DNA of 59,995 nucleotides. Source: Deltaproteobacteria bacterium. Its GTDB lineage: Bacteria > Myxococcota_A > UBA9160 > SZUA-336. This document shows, in pieces, positions 14,337-23,274 of the stretch (its first letter is position 1; each line of letters begins with the position of its first letter). The notes under the pieces are model-generated. The model was not told where the DNA came from. It was given only the letters and a program-made list of their open reading frames with translations, and ran no database searches. The stretch covers positions 1 through 59,995 of the forward strand of contig JAFDDB010000007.1 in NCBI GenBank assembly GCA_019311115.1, in the 5' to 3' direction. A program made the position numbers and the translations under genes.

Positions 14337-14819
14337 ATGACACGAGAAGAGCCCAAGTCAGTCAGCCGCTGGACGCCGTTCGCGGACGAGTTCTTCCAGC
14401 CCGAGGGTCTGTTTCGTGAGCTCGGCGCGCCGTTCGGACGGCTGGTCCGTCACCTCGGTGATCCGGCCGCGGTTCGGAGCGGGGCGCGCGCGGGGTTCTT
14501 GGCGCCCGCGCTCGACGTGACCGAGAGCGCCGACGGCTACGTCGTGACGGTCGAGCTTCCGGGCGTCAACAAGGACGACGTCAGCGTCGAGATCCACGAC
14601 AACGTCCTGACCGTGCGCGGCGAGAAGCGCAGCGAGCACGAAGAGGACAAGGACAAGAAGCACTGGGTGGAGCGCACGTACGGTGCGTTCAGCCGGTCGA
14701 TCCGCCTGCCCGAGGGCGTGGGAGAGAAGGACCTGAAGGCGTCGTTCAAGGACGGCGTGCTCCAGATCGAGATCCCCAAGGCCGAGGAGACCAAGCCGCG
14801 AACCGTCTCGATCAAGTAG
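14337..14819 (+). CDS. hsp20: Small heat-shock protein, Hsp20/alpha-crystallin family (160 aa)
   Basis: The alpha-crystallin domain is complete: LAPALDVTESADGYVVTVELPGVNKDDVSVEIHDNVLTVRGEKRSE, followed by YGAFSRSIRLPEGVGEKDLKASFKDGVLQIEIPKAEE. The C-terminal IxI-type tail is absent or weak (RTVSIK). These are ATP-independent holdases in the cytoplasm. Start ATG at 14337 has GGAGAGAG seven bases upstream; the ORF-track start at 14061 is too early. It lies downstream of the sigma-54-controlled CBS gene, and a TTGACA at 14209 could supply an independent promoter. Its neighbourhood recalls dormancy regulons in which an Hsp20 is a major product. Confidence 0.93.
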   Translation: MTREEPKSVSRWTPFADEFFQPEGLFRELGAPFGRLVRHLGDPAAVRSGARAGFLAPALDVTESADGYVVTVELPGVNKDDVSVEIHDNVLTVRGEKRSEHEEDKDKKHWVERTYGAFSRSIRLPEGVGEKDLKASFKDGVLQIEIPKAEETKPRTVSIK

Positions 14820-14892
14820 CGGCGCCCGGTTGACGCCCGCGCGCGGCCGCATGCCACGCATCCGGCCGTGCCGCGGGTTATCCTGAGCGGGC

Positions 14893-16419
14893 ATGACGAT
14901 CTTCCTGCTCGCCCTGCTCGGAATCGTGGTCGCGCTCGCGGCCTGGGACGTGTTCCAGCGCAAGCACTCGATCCTGCGCAACTTCCCGATCATCGGGCAC
15001 TTCCGCTACTGGCTCGAGTGGATCGGTCCCGAGGTCCGGCAATACCTCGTCACCGGCAACGACGCGGAGCGGCCGTTCAGCCGCGACCATCGCCGCTGGG
15101 TCTACGCCTCGGCGAAGCGCGAGAACCGCTACTTCGGCTTCGGAACCGACAACGACTTGGAGACATCGCCGAGCTACCTGATCATCAAGCACGAGACGCT
15201 CGGCTATCCCGGCCCGCCGCTCGAGGCGCACGCCGGCGCACCGCCCGCGCTCCCCTGCGCCAAGGTGCTGGGCGCGCACCGCGAACGGGCGCAGTCGTTC
15301 CGTCCGGCCTCGCTCGTCAACGTGTCGGGCATGAGCTTCGGCTCGCTCGGCGGCCACGCGATCGAGGCGCTCAACCGGGGGGCGAAGCTCGCGGGCTGCC
15401 TGCAGGTGACCGGGGAGGGCGGACTGTCACCCCACCACTGCCACGGAGGAGACCTCGTCTTCCAGGTGGGAACCGGCTACTTCGGCTGCCGCGACGAACA
15501 CGGCCACTTCGACCTGGAGCGGCTCGCCGCCGTCTGCGACGAGAACCCCGTCCGGGCCATCGAGATCAAGCTGAGCCAGGGCGCCAAGCCCGGGCTCGGC
15601 GGCTACCTGCCCGCGGCCAAGGTGACGCCCGAGATCGCGGCGGCTCGGGGCGTCCCGGTCGGCCGCGCCTGCGCCAGTCCGCCGCGCCACTCGGCGTTTG
15701 GCGACCCCGACGAGATGCTCGACTTCGTCGAGCGCGTGGCCGAGCGCACCGGATTGCCGGTGGGCGTCAAGTCCGCGGTCGGCGAAGTGGACTCCTGGCT
15801 CGAGATCGCGCGGCTGATGGCGACCACGGAGCGCGGCCTGGACTTCATCACCATCGACGGGGGCGAGGGCGGAACCGGCGCGGCGCCGCTGGTCTCGAGC
15901 GACCACGTCGCGCTGCCGTTCAAGCTCGCGTTCAGCCGCGTCTACCGCATCTTCGCGGAGCGCGGGCTGCACGAGAAGATCGTCTTCGCCGGCTCCGGAA
16001 GGCTCGGCTTTCCCGAGGAGGCGCTCCTCGCACTAGCGCTCGGCTGCGACCTGGTGCACGTGGGACGCGAGGCGATGCTCGCGCTGGGCTGCATCCAGGC
16101 GCAGCGCTGCCACACCGGCCGCTGCCCTGCGGGCGTCGCGACGCAGAACGCATGGCTTCAGCGCGGGCTCGATCCCGCGGACAAGGCCCAACGAGTCGCC
16201 AACTACGTGTCGACGCTTCGCTTCGAGCTGATCCAGCTGGCACAGAGCTGCGGCGTGGCGCACCCCGCACTGGTCCCGACGGATCGCCTGGAGTTCGTCG
16301 ACGACCGCTTCGGGTCGCGAACCGCGCGCGAGGTCTTCGACTACCGCGAGAGCTGGGGACTGCCGGCGGCGGCCGACCGCGAGCGGATCGAGAAGCTCAT
16401 GGAGCACCCCGCGAGCTGA
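14893..16419 (+). CDS. FMN-binding glutamate synthase-like oxidoreductase (508 aa)
   Basis: The protein has an N-terminal membrane anchor (MTIFLLALLGIVVALAAW) and a glutamate-synthase central FMN barrel: SFRPASLVNVSGMSFGSLGGHAIEALNRGAKLAGCLQVTGEGGLSPHH and FITIDGGEGGTGAAP. Cysteines in CIQAQRCHTGRCPAGVAT match the 3Fe-4S site of GltB. It lacks the amidotransferase domain, as in the stand-alone GlxD/YerD-type proteins. The physiological reaction of these is not settled; glutamate synthesis using ammonia is one proposal. It is preceded by TTGACG (14829) and by no strong ribosome binding site. Confidence 0.88.
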   Translation: MTIFLLALLGIVVALAAWDVFQRKHSILRNFPIIGHFRYWLEWIGPEVRQYLVTGNDAERPFSRDHRRWVYASAKRENRYFGFGTDNDLETSPSYLIIKHETLGYPGPPLEAHAGAPPALPCAKVLGAHRERAQSFRPASLVNVSGMSFGSLGGHAIEALNRGAKLAGCLQVTGEGGLSPHHCHGGDLVFQVGTGYFGCRDEHGHFDLERLAAVCDENPVRAIEIKLSQGAKPGLGGYLPAAKVTPEIAAARGVPVGRACASPPRHSAFGDPDEMLDFVERVAERTGLPVGVKSAVGEVDSWLEIARLMATTERGLDFITIDGGEGGTGAAPLVSSDHVALPFKLAFSRVYRIFAERGLHEKIVFAGSGRLGFPEEALLALALGCDLVHVGREAMLALGCIQAQRCHTGRCPAGVATQNAWLQRGLDPADKAQRVANYVSTLRFELIQLAQSCGVAHPALVPTDRLEFVDDRFGSRTAREVFDYRESWGLPAAADRERIEKLMEHPAS

Positions 16420-16428
16420 CGAGCCGCG

Positions 16429-18111
16429 TCAGCCGGCCAGCATGTCGGCGCGGAACAGGCCCGGCAGGACCTCGAAGGCGATCACGCCCGCGTTCACGAG
16501 TTCGAGCGCGCTCTCGCGCATCGGCTGCAGGCCGGCGCCCTGCGCGACGGCGCGCAGCTCGTCGAGCGCCGCGTGGCGCGAGACCGCCAGCCGGAGCTCG
16601 CGCGACGAGGGAAGCAGCTCACCCACGGCGGTGCGGCCGAAGTGGCCGAGCCCACGGCAGCGCTCACAGCCCTCTCCGCGAAACGTCCGGAAGCCCTCGG
16701 GGGCTCCCCGGGGGAAGACCTCGGACAGCAGCTCCGCGTCCGGCTCGCACTCCGCGCGGCAGCCCTCGCAGATCCGGCGCGCCAGGCGCTGCGCGAACAC
16801 GGCCAACAGCTCGCCGGCGATCGAGTTCGGATGCATGCCCAGGTCGTAGAGCCGCTGCACGGCGTCCACGGAGTCGTTCGCGTGCACGGTGGAGAGCACC
16901 AGGTGGCCCGTCTGCGCGGCGCGCAGGGCCTCGAGCGCGGTCTCGGGATCGCGGATCTCGCCGACCATGATCACGTCCGGGTCCTGGCGCACGAAGTGGC
17001 GCATGGCGTCGGCGAAGCCGAAGCCCAGCTCGGGGCGGACCTGCGTCTGCTCGACGCCGTCGACCGAGTACTCGATCGGGTCCTCGACCGAGATGATCTT
17101 GCGCGTGGTGTCGGCGGCGAGTACCTGGAGTCCCGCGTAGAGCGTGGTCGACTTTCCGCTCCCGGTGGGCCCCGCCACCAGTACGAGACCGGACGGACTG
17201 CGGAGCAGCCGCCGGCAGCGCGCCGCGAGCCCGGGCGAGAAGCCGAGCGTTTCGATCGAGAACAGGTCGCGGCCCTGCGGCAGCAGGCGCACGATCGCGT
17301 ACTCGCCGTGCAGCGTCGGCTGGGTCTGCACGCGCAGGTCGAAGTCGCGCCCGCCGATTCGCGCCGCCATCCGTCCGCCCTGCGGCCGGCGGCGCTCCGC
17401 GATGTCGAGCCTCGCCCGCACCTTGAGCACGTTGACGATGCCCTGCAGCTGGTGCGACTGGATCTGGTAGTGCGACACCTCGCGCAACGCACCGTCTACA
17501 CGCAGCCGGACCTGCACCCGGTCCCGGAACCGCTCCAGGTGCACGTCGCTGGCGCGCTCGCCGGCGGCGTCGGCCAGGATCGCGTCGAGCAGTCCCACGT
17601 GTGCGGGCTCTACGCGCACGTCGTGGTCGAGCAGGTCCGACCCGTACGCCACCTGTGGCCGCACCGGCCGTCCGGTCCCGAGCTGCCCCAGGTCGAGGGC
17701 CCACTGCACGCGCCGGAAGTCCGTCGGCGTGACGAGCTTCAGCTCGACGCTCTCGCACGCGAGCGCGTCGGCCAGGTCGAGCACGCGCGCGTCGGGATCG
17801 CAGGTCACGACGACCAGCACACCCTGCCTGCGCAGCACCGGGATCACGCGCTTGCGGTCCTGGTACGGCCGCGGGACCGAGCGCACGACCTGCGGGTCGA
17901 TCGAGTCGAGCAGCGCCTCGAACTCCGCGAAGGCGATCCCGCAGTGGCCCGCCAGGCGCCGGTAGGCCTCGCGTTCGTCCAGGAAGCCGCGGCGGATCAG
18001 CACCTCGCCCAGCAGCTCGCCGCTCTCCTCGGCGGCCTCCTCTGCGCTCTCGACGTCGGCCGGCTTGACCAGCCCCGACGACTCGAGCCACGCCTCGAAG
18101 CGGTCGCTCAC
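16429..18111 (-). CDS. GspE/PilB-type secretion ATPase (560 aa)
   Basis: The protein combines an MshEN-like N-terminal region (GELLGEVLIRRGFLDEREAYRRLAGHCGIAFAEF) with a type II/IV secretion ATPase core. Core motifs are Walker A GPTGSGKSTTLYA, the Asp box ISVEDPIEYSVDGVEQTQV, GEIRDPETALEALRAAQTGHLVLSTVHAND, and a CxxC zinc module (CEGCRAEC, CERCRGLGHFGRTAV). It would power a type II secretion or type IV pilus machine at the inner membrane. No other such gene is in the window. The ORF track runs to 18885; I use the GTG at 18111, which overlaps the stop of the upstream gene in GTGA, showing coupling with the haem-motif protein. Confidence 0.9.
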   Translation of the reverse strand: MSDRFEAWLESSGLVKPADVESAEEAAEESGELLGEVLIRRGFLDEREAYRRLAGHCGIAFAEFEALLDSIDPQVVRSVPRPYQDRKRVIPVLRRQGVLVVVTCDPDARVLDLADALACESVELKLVTPTDFRRVQWALDLGQLGTGRPVRPQVAYGSDLLDHDVRVEPAHVGLLDAILADAAGERASDVHLERFRDRVQVRLRVDGALREVSHYQIQSHQLQGIVNVLKVRARLDIAERRRPQGGRMAARIGGRDFDLRVQTQPTLHGEYAIVRLLPQGRDLFSIETLGFSPGLAARCRRLLRSPSGLVLVAGPTGSGKSTTLYAGLQVLAADTTRKIISVEDPIEYSVDGVEQTQVRPELGFGFADAMRHFVRQDPDVIMVGEIRDPETALEALRAAQTGHLVLSTVHANDSVDAVQRLYDLGMHPNSIAGELLAVFAQRLARRICEGCRAECEPDAELLSEVFPRGAPEGFRTFRGEGCERCRGLGHFGRTAVGELLPSSRELRLAVSRHAALDELRAVAQGAGLQPMRESALELVNAGVIAFEVLPGLFRADMLAG

Positions 18112-19250
18112 TGGGACACCTGCGGCATGTCGATCAGGGCGCGCAGCTCGTCGAGCTCGGCTTGAACGTCGGGCGGGACGTTCACGCCGCCCGAGCCGGA
18201 GTAGCCAAGCACGGTGTACTCCTCGAGCAGCAGGTAGGCCTCGCGCGCGACCGGCTCGCGCGGGGCCATGCGGATGGCCGTCTTCAGCGCGAACTCGGCC
18301 TCGGACACCCAGTACGAGCGCTGGGTCCAGGCGTCGGTGATGCCGATCAGGTAGAGCGCCTCGGCGGTCTCCGCGCCCGGCTCGGGGTCCGAGTCCAGGT
18401 AGCGGTGCAGCACGCTCGAGGCCGCCAGGTCGTAGATGACGCCGGCGCGGTCGGCGGCGTAGCCGCGGGCCTTCTGTCCGTCGGCGATCAGGATGCGCGC
18501 GCGTCCGACGGTCGGCGCCAGCTGCAGCTGCCCCTGGATCTCGGGAAGCGCCACCAGCCACGCGCGGAGGTTCCGCTGCATGTAGTGGGGCACGTCCGGG
18601 CGCGCCGAGAGCCGCGCAAGCGCGGCTCTCGGGCGCTCGACGTCGCGGCGGACGCGCAGGCTGATGGTCAGGTAGTCGAGCAGGTCGCCGCCCAGGTCGA
18701 ACGTGACCGGCGAGGACTCCGGGTCGGCGAAGAGCACCTCGTAGGAACCGAGCGCCGCGTCGAAGCGGCGCGTCGCCATCTGGAGCCGAGCCCGCTGCCG
18801 CACGGACAGGCCGGCGACCTCGGCGCGCGCGAAGAGCCGGTCGGCCAGCGGCGACTCGCGGTCGCTCGGCAGGCGCGAGTGACACACGATGCAGGTGTTG
18901 GTCATCTGGTGCAGCGCGTAGCGCGCCTCGGGGTACTCGCCGCGCGCGAAGCGCTCGGCGGTGCGCGCGGCGTCCTGGGCCAGCGAGCCGCCCAGGTAGC
19001 GGAAGCCGGCGTCGCGCTTCGTCGCGTGCTTGCCGAGCTCGGCCGCGGCATCGGCGAGCTCGTCCACGGCCGCTCCGATCTCCTCGCGCCGTGCGGGATC
19101 GGCGAAGGTCTCCTCTTCGAGACTCGCGGGCAGGACCCGAACCAGCGGCTCGACGATCCGGTTCATCAGCGCACGCGTCCCGTCCTCTCCGCGGACGGCG
19201 TGCGCCGCAACCACGAGGCAGACCACTGAAACGACCCCGGCAACGCGCAT
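18108..19250 (-). CDS. Periplasmic protein with one CxxCH haem motif (380 aa)
   Basis: A signal peptide (MRVAGVVSVVCLVVAAHAVRG) is followed by a helical region containing MTNTCIVCHSRLPSD, a single c-type haem site. The C-terminal part is alanine- and leucine-rich with repeated helices (RARLQMATRRFDAALGSYEVLF and similar), TPR-like. I do not recognise a named family. Start ATG at 19250 was chosen because it gives the signal peptide; the ORF-track start at 19430 adds non-homologous sequence. It is translationally coupled to the GspE-like gene, so it may belong with an envelope machine. Confidence 0.78.
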   Translation of the reverse strand: MRVAGVVSVVCLVVAAHAVRGEDGTRALMNRIVEPLVRVLPASLEEETFADPARREEIGAAVDELADAAAELGKHATKRDAGFRYLGGSLAQDAARTAERFARGEYPEARYALHQMTNTCIVCHSRLPSDRESPLADRLFARAEVAGLSVRQRARLQMATRRFDAALGSYEVLFADPESSPVTFDLGGDLLDYLTISLRVRRDVERPRAALARLSARPDVPHYMQRNLRAWLVALPEIQGQLQLAPTVGRARILIADGQKARGYAADRAGVIYDLAASSVLHRYLDSDPEPGAETAEALYLIGITDAWTQRSYWVSEAEFALKTAIRMAPREPVAREAYLLLEEYTVLGYSGSGGVNVPPDVQAELDELRALIDMPQVSQ

Positions 19251-19337
19251 TCTGTCTCCCCCTTCCCCTGTCTTATCGGCGAAGGGTGCAGGCGACCTGT
19301 GATCCCGCAAGTCCCGTCGGCGTGACCGGCGCCCCGA

Positions 19338-19354
19338 TGTGGCGTGTCGCCACA
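19338..19354. promoter_or_regulatory. Perfect activator-like dyad TGTGGCG-TGT-CGCCACA
   Basis: A perfect 7+3+7 palindrome centred 47 bp upstream of the -24 GG of the sigma-54 promoter at 19391. Size, symmetry and place are those of an NtrC-family binding site. Related sequences lie at 10576, 13625/13656 and 24577. Confidence 0.62.
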
Positions 19355-19390
19355 GCCCGGAGCGCGTGGAGCGCACAGAGCACGGCGCGC

Positions 19391-19407
19391 CGGGCACGTC
19401 GCTTGCT
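19391..19407 (+). promoter_or_regulatory. Sigma-54 (-24/-12) promoter of the cytochrome c/Usp/kinase operon
   Basis: CGGGCACG-TCGC-TTGCT differs from YTGGCACG-N4-TTGCW only at the T, with exactly 10 bp between GG and GC. The predicted start gives a leader of about 45 nt to the ATG at 19462. Confidence 0.7.
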
Positions 19408-19461
19408 CTTTCCACGTGTTGGCTCTTCAATGGGCACTCTCAATGGATGAAGGGGTGTGAG

Positions 19462-19890
19462 ATGCGCGTGTTCCCGGTCCTCGCGGCCGCCCTGCTGATC
19501 GCCTGCACTTCCGCCGAGCGAGGCGGCGGGTCCGAACCGTCCGCCGGGTCCGCTCCCCCCGCCGAGGTCGGAGGCCAGCTGTTCGGCGCCTACTGCGCCT
19601 CCTGTCACGGCATGGACGCCACTGGGAACGGGCCCGCGGCTGCGAAGCTCGACCCGCGACCCGCCAACCTGACACAGATCGCCCGGCGCAACGGGGGCCG
19701 ATTCGACGCCGAGCAGGTGGCCGCCTACATCGACGGGCGATCCTGGATCGAGTCTCACGGCTCGAGCGAGATGCCGGTCTGGGGCCGGCCGCTCGACGAC
19801 CGCAACGAGAAGATCCTGACCACCGAGACGCTGCTCTCGCCCGTCTCGATCCACGACATCGTCGAGTACCTGCGCACGATCCAGCGCTAG
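19462..19890 (+). CDS. Cytochrome c lipoprotein (142 aa)
   Basis: A lipobox (AALLIACTS) marks a lipoprotein signal peptide. The mature part has a single haem site, FGAYCASCHGMDATGNGPAA, with the class I cytochrome c companion segment SSEMPVWGRPL supplying a candidate Met ligand. It would carry electrons at the periplasmic face of a membrane. Start is the ATG at 19462; an in-frame ATG at 19447 is an alternative. It is the first gene of a plus-strand operon: Usp follows after 13 bp, then the kinase fusion and the permease. Confidence 0.88.
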   Translation: MRVFPVLAAALLIACTSAERGGGSEPSAGSAPPAEVGGQLFGAYCASCHGMDATGNGPAAAKLDPRPANLTQIARRNGGRFDAEQVAAYIDGRSWIESHGSSEMPVWGRPLDDRNEKILTTETLLSPVSIHDIVEYLRTIQR

Positions 19891-19903
19891 CACGGAGGAG
19901 AAC

Positions 19904-20323
19904 ATGTTCTCGAAGATCCTGGTGCCGATCGACTTCTCTCCGCACTCGGACCACGCCCTCGAGTGGGCGATCGGACTCGCCAAGAACTCGGGCGGCTCAC
20001 TCGAACTGGTCCACGCGATCCACATGCCGCACGACATCCAGATGACGGGCGAGTGGTGGGCGACGCTACGCGCGCGCGCGGTCGAGCGTTTGGACGTGTG
20101 CATCGACGAGGCCGATCGGGCGGGGGTCCCGTGCCAGGCGCACCTGCTCGACGAGCCTCCGGCCGAGGCGATCCTGAAGGCGGCCGAGTCCTCGCACGCC
20201 GACCTGATCGTGATGGGAAGCCACGGGCGCGGAGCCATCGGGCACCTGCTGCTCGGCGGCGTGGCCTCGAAAGTGCTCCGCCTGTCCGAGATTCCGGTGC
20301 TGACGCTCCGGAAGGAATCCTGA
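19904..20323 (+). CDS. Universal stress protein, UspA family (139 aa)
   Basis: The single Usp domain opens MFSKILVPIDFSPHSDHALEWAI and has the ATP-binding motif G-2x-G-9x-G-S/T-like stretch VMGSHGRGAIGHLLLGGVASKVL near the end. ATP-binding Usp proteins help cells survive growth arrest or hypoxia. A GGAGGAGAAC-like ribosome binding site (acggaggagaac) precedes the ATG. It is the second gene of the sigma-54-type operon, just before the APH/P-loop kinase fusion, the same pairing as Rv2005c and Rv2004c in the mycobacterial DosR regulon. Confidence 0.93.
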   Translation: MFSKILVPIDFSPHSDHALEWAIGLAKNSGGSLELVHAIHMPHDIQMTGEWWATLRARAVERLDVCIDEADRAGVPCQAHLLDEPPAEAILKAAESSHADLIVMGSHGRGAIGHLLLGGVASKVLRLSEIPVLTLRKES

Positions 20324-20366
20324 CCGGGGGTTGCCGGAAGGCTCCGCGCTGCGGGAGGCTGTCGCC

Positions 20367-22007
20367 GTGAAGCCGCCGGCCGACCCCATCGACCGCTCCT
20401 GGCCCGAGGCGCTCGGGCGCGCCGAGGCCTACCCGCACGATCCCGATGCAGGAACAGGGATCGAGCGGATCCAGACCCACCTGTCCTGGGTCTACCTGAC
20501 GGCGGAGCGCGTCTACAAGTTCCGCAAGGACGTGGACGTGGGCTTCGTGGACTTCAGCACGCGGGCGTCCCGCCGCCGCGACTGCCTGGACGAGGTGCGG
20601 CTGAACCGCCGGCTGGCGCCCGACGTGTACCTGGGAGTGGCCGAGGCGCGGATCGTCGACGGTGCGCTGCGCGTCGGCGAGGTGGGCGAAGAGTTCTCGG
20701 GCCCCGAAGGCGAGGACGCGGAGCCCTGCGTCGTCATGCGGCGCCTGCCCGATGGCCGCGACGCCCTGAGCCTGCTGGACCGCGGCGACCTGACGCCCGG
20801 ACAGATCGACGTGCTCGCGGCGCGGATCGCGCGGTTCCACGGCGAGCACGCGCTCGTGCAGGCCATCGACGACGAAGCCTGGGCGCGGCGGATCTGCGGC
20901 CCGGTGCACGACAACTTCGAGGCGCTGTCGGCCTTTCCCGAGGCGATCGTGCCGCGCGCCGCGCTCGCCCGCATGCAGCGGCGCAACGCCGCGTTCGAGC
21001 AGACACGGCTGCCGAGACTGCTCTCGCGCGTGCGATCGGGACACGCCGTCGACGGACACGGAGACCTGCACCTGCAGCACGTCTGGTACGAGGCCGGCTC
21101 TGCGGAGCCCCGGATCATCGACTGTCTCGAGTTCGACGAAGAGCTGCGCCAGTTCGACACCGCCTGCGACGTGGCCTTCCTGGCCATGGACCTGCGCTAC
21201 CGGGGACGCGCCGGCTGGGCCGAGCGCCTGCTGCGCCGCTACGCCCGGGACGCGGACGACTTCGGGCTCTACGCGGTGGTCGACTACTACGCGGCATACC
21301 GCGCCGCGGTCCGCGCCAAGGTGGCGGCCATCGCGTCACAGGACGAGCGCGTGTCGCGCCAGCAGCGCGCGGCCTCCGGACCGAGCGCGCGCCGGCACGT
21401 ACTGCTGGCCGACCGCCTGCTCGAAGCGCGCGCACCCGGCCCGCTGATCGCCGTGTGCGGGATCGTGGGCGCGGGCAAGACCACCGTCGCGGAGCTGATC
21501 GCCGACGAGCTTCGCGGAGCGGTCGTCTGCGCGGATCGGGTGCGAAAGCGCAGCGCCGGGCTCGATCCGCTGGCGAGCGCGCGGGCCGCGCCAGACGCCG
21601 GCCTCTACACGCCCGACCAGCGCGCGCGCACGTACACGGCGCTGCTCGAGCGCGCGCGGGACGTCGTCGGCTCGGGGCGCGTGGCGGTGCTCGACGCCAC
21701 ATTCAGCGAGACCGCGGAGCGCGACCGCTGCCGGGCCTGGGCCCGTGAGCACGGCGTGACCGCACTGCTGGTACAGGTGGAGTGCGACCGTGCGGTTGCG
21801 CTGCGGCGGCTCGAGGCGCGCCGCACACGCGGAGGCGATGCCTCGGACGCCGGGCCCGAGCTGCATGCGCGCAGTGCCGAGCGCTTCGAGAAGCCGACCG
21901 AGTGGCCCGGGGAACTCCACATGCGCGTGGACACGTCGCGGCGCGGTTGGCGCCGTGACGCGCGAGCGGCCGTGCGGCGGCTCGCCGCCGGCAAGGGATC
22001 CGCGTGA
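20367..22007 (+). CDS. APH-like kinase fused to a P-loop ATPase (546 aa)
   Basis: The N-terminal half is an aminoglycoside-phosphotransferase-like kinase. Its catalytic loop DGHGDLHLQHVWYE and metal-binding RIIDCLEFDEELR resemble Brenner-type motifs, with Q-H in place of the usual Asn. The C-terminal half is an AAA_33/zeta-like nucleotide kinase with Walker A GIVGAGKTTVAEL and the segment VLDATFSETAERDRCRAWA. The whole matches proteins annotated as bifunctional aminoglycoside phosphotransferase/ATP-binding protein. Antibiotic resistance is unlikely; the substrate is unknown. I start at the GTG at 20367 behind GGGAGG, not the TTG at 20331. It overlaps the permease gene in GTGA. Confidence 0.85.
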   Translation: MKPPADPIDRSWPEALGRAEAYPHDPDAGTGIERIQTHLSWVYLTAERVYKFRKDVDVGFVDFSTRASRRRDCLDEVRLNRRLAPDVYLGVAEARIVDGALRVGEVGEEFSGPEGEDAEPCVVMRRLPDGRDALSLLDRGDLTPGQIDVLAARIARFHGEHALVQAIDDEAWARRICGPVHDNFEALSAFPEAIVPRAALARMQRRNAAFEQTRLPRLLSRVRSGHAVDGHGDLHLQHVWYEAGSAEPRIIDCLEFDEELRQFDTACDVAFLAMDLRYRGRAGWAERLLRRYARDADDFGLYAVVDYYAAYRAAVRAKVAAIASQDERVSRQQRAASGPSARRHVLLADRLLEARAPGPLIAVCGIVGAGKTTVAELIADELRGAVVCADRVRKRSAGLDPLASARAAPDAGLYTPDQRARTYTALLERARDVVGSGRVAVLDATFSETAERDRCRAWAREHGVTALLVQVECDRAVALRRLEARRTRGGDASDAGPELHARSAERFEKPTEWPGELHMRVDTSRRGWRRDARAAVRRLAAGKGSA

Positions 22008-23233
22008 GCGAGCCCCCTTCGCTCCGGCGCAGCCTGAACCTCCCCCTGCTCGTCCTGTACGGACTGGGCACGACGGTCGGAGCGGGCATCTACGCGCTGC
22101 TCGGCGAGGTAGCGAACCGGTCGGGCATGTACGCGCCGGTGTCGTTCGCGGTGGCGGCGGGAATGGCCGCGGCCACCGCGTTCTCGTTCGCGGAGCTGTC
22201 GTCGCGCTTCCCGCGCAGTGCCGGCGAGGCCGTCTACGTGCGCGAGGGCCTCGGAACGCGCGTGCTGCCGATCGCGGTCGGTGTGCTCGTCGTGCTCTCG
22301 GGGAGCGTGTCGTCGGCCACGATCGCGAACGGCTTCGTCGGCTACCTGGGCGAGCTGGTCGAGGTCCCGCGCGAGGTGGCCATCCTCGGACTGCTGCTCG
22401 CGCTCGGCGGGATCGCCGCCTGGGGCATCCGCGCTTCGGTCGTGACGGCGGCGGTGGTCACGCTGCTCGAGGTCGCGGGCCTGCTCGCCGTACTCTGGGT
22501 GTGCCGCGACGGGTTCTCGACGCTTCCCGAGCGCTGGGTGGAGCTCGTCCCGGGGTTCGAGCTCGGCGCCTGGCAGGGGATCTTCGCGGCCTCGTTCCTG
22601 GCCTTCTACGCGTTCCTGGGCTTCGAGGACATGGTGAACGTGGCCGAGGAGGTCCGCGACGCCCCGCGCACGCTGCCGGTCGCGATCATCGCGACGCTGC
22701 TGCTGACGACCGTCCTGTACATGGGGATCGCGACGGCGGCGGTGCTGAGCCTGCCCCCGCAGGACCTGGCCCGAAGCGCGGCTCCGCTCGCCACGCTCTG
22801 GCAGCGGGCCACCGGAGGATCGGGCGCCCTGATCGGCTCGATCGGCGTGCTCGCCATGCTGAACGGAGCGCTGATCCAACTGATCATGGCCTCGCGCGTG
22901 CTGTACGGGCTGGCGGACCAGGGAGAGCTGCCGCGGAGCCTTGCCCGGATCCACCCCCGCACGCGAACCCCGGTGATCGCGACCGCGGCGGTGACGGTGG
23001 TCGTCTGCGCGCTCGCCATCGGCTTTCGCCTGGCGTTCCTGGCGGGGATCACGTCGCTGCTCACGCTGATGGTCTTCGCGCTGGTGAACCTGTCGCTCTG
23101 GCGCGTGAAGCTCCGCGACCCGGATCCGGGGGCCGGCGTGCGGACGTACCCGATCTGGGTGCCGGTGACGGGCTTCGTGGTGAGCGCGGGATTCCTGGCG
23201 ATCGAAGCCTCGCGGCAGCTCTTCGGCGGGTAG
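22004..23233 (+). CDS. APC-family amino acid/polyamine permease (409 aa)
   Basis: Roughly twelve hydrophobic segments and the TM1 motif GLGTTVGAGIYALLGEVA identify the APC superfamily, and FAFYAFLGFEDMVNVAEEVRDAPRTLPVAI is the typical TM6 region. It would import an amino acid or amine across the inner membrane using a proton or exchange. The GTG start at 22004 overlaps the kinase stop codon, so it is coupled with that gene. The substrate and any stress role are unknown. Confidence 0.9.
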   Translation: MSEPPSLRRSLNLPLLVLYGLGTTVGAGIYALLGEVANRSGMYAPVSFAVAAGMAAATAFSFAELSSRFPRSAGEAVYVREGLGTRVLPIAVGVLVVLSGSVSSATIANGFVGYLGELVEVPREVAILGLLLALGGIAAWGIRASVVTAAVVTLLEVAGLLAVLWVCRDGFSTLPERWVELVPGFELGAWQGIFAASFLAFYAFLGFEDMVNVAEEVRDAPRTLPVAIIATLLLTTVLYMGIATAAVLSLPPQDLARSAAPLATLWQRATGGSGALIGSIGVLAMLNGALIQLIMASRVLYGLADQGELPRSLARIHPRTRTPVIATAAVTVVVCALAIGFRLAFLAGITSLLTLMVFALVNLSLWRVKLRDPDPGAGVRTYPIWVPVTGFVVSAGFLAIEASRQLFGG

Positions 23234-23237
23234 CCGG

Positions 23238-23266
23238 TTGACGGCGCGCCGACGGCGCGAATAATG
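23238..23266 (+). promoter_or_regulatory. Sigma-70-type promoter of the globin-coupled kinase gene
   Basis: TTGACG and ATAATG separated by 17 bp. The ATG lies only 8 nt after the -10 box and has no Shine-Dalgarno sequence, so the transcript may be leaderless or nearly so. Confidence 0.5.
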
Positions 23267-23274
23267 AGCCCCCG

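Noticed and set aside
16429-18885. GspE-like gene starting at 18885
   Set aside because: The first 258 codons overlap the haem-motif gene in another frame. The GTG at 18111, overlapping the upstream stop, gives the normal N-terminus.
20331-21484. Aminoglycoside resistance gene
   Set aside because: The APH-like domain is fused to a P-loop kinase and sits in a stress operon; this architecture is not a known resistance enzyme.
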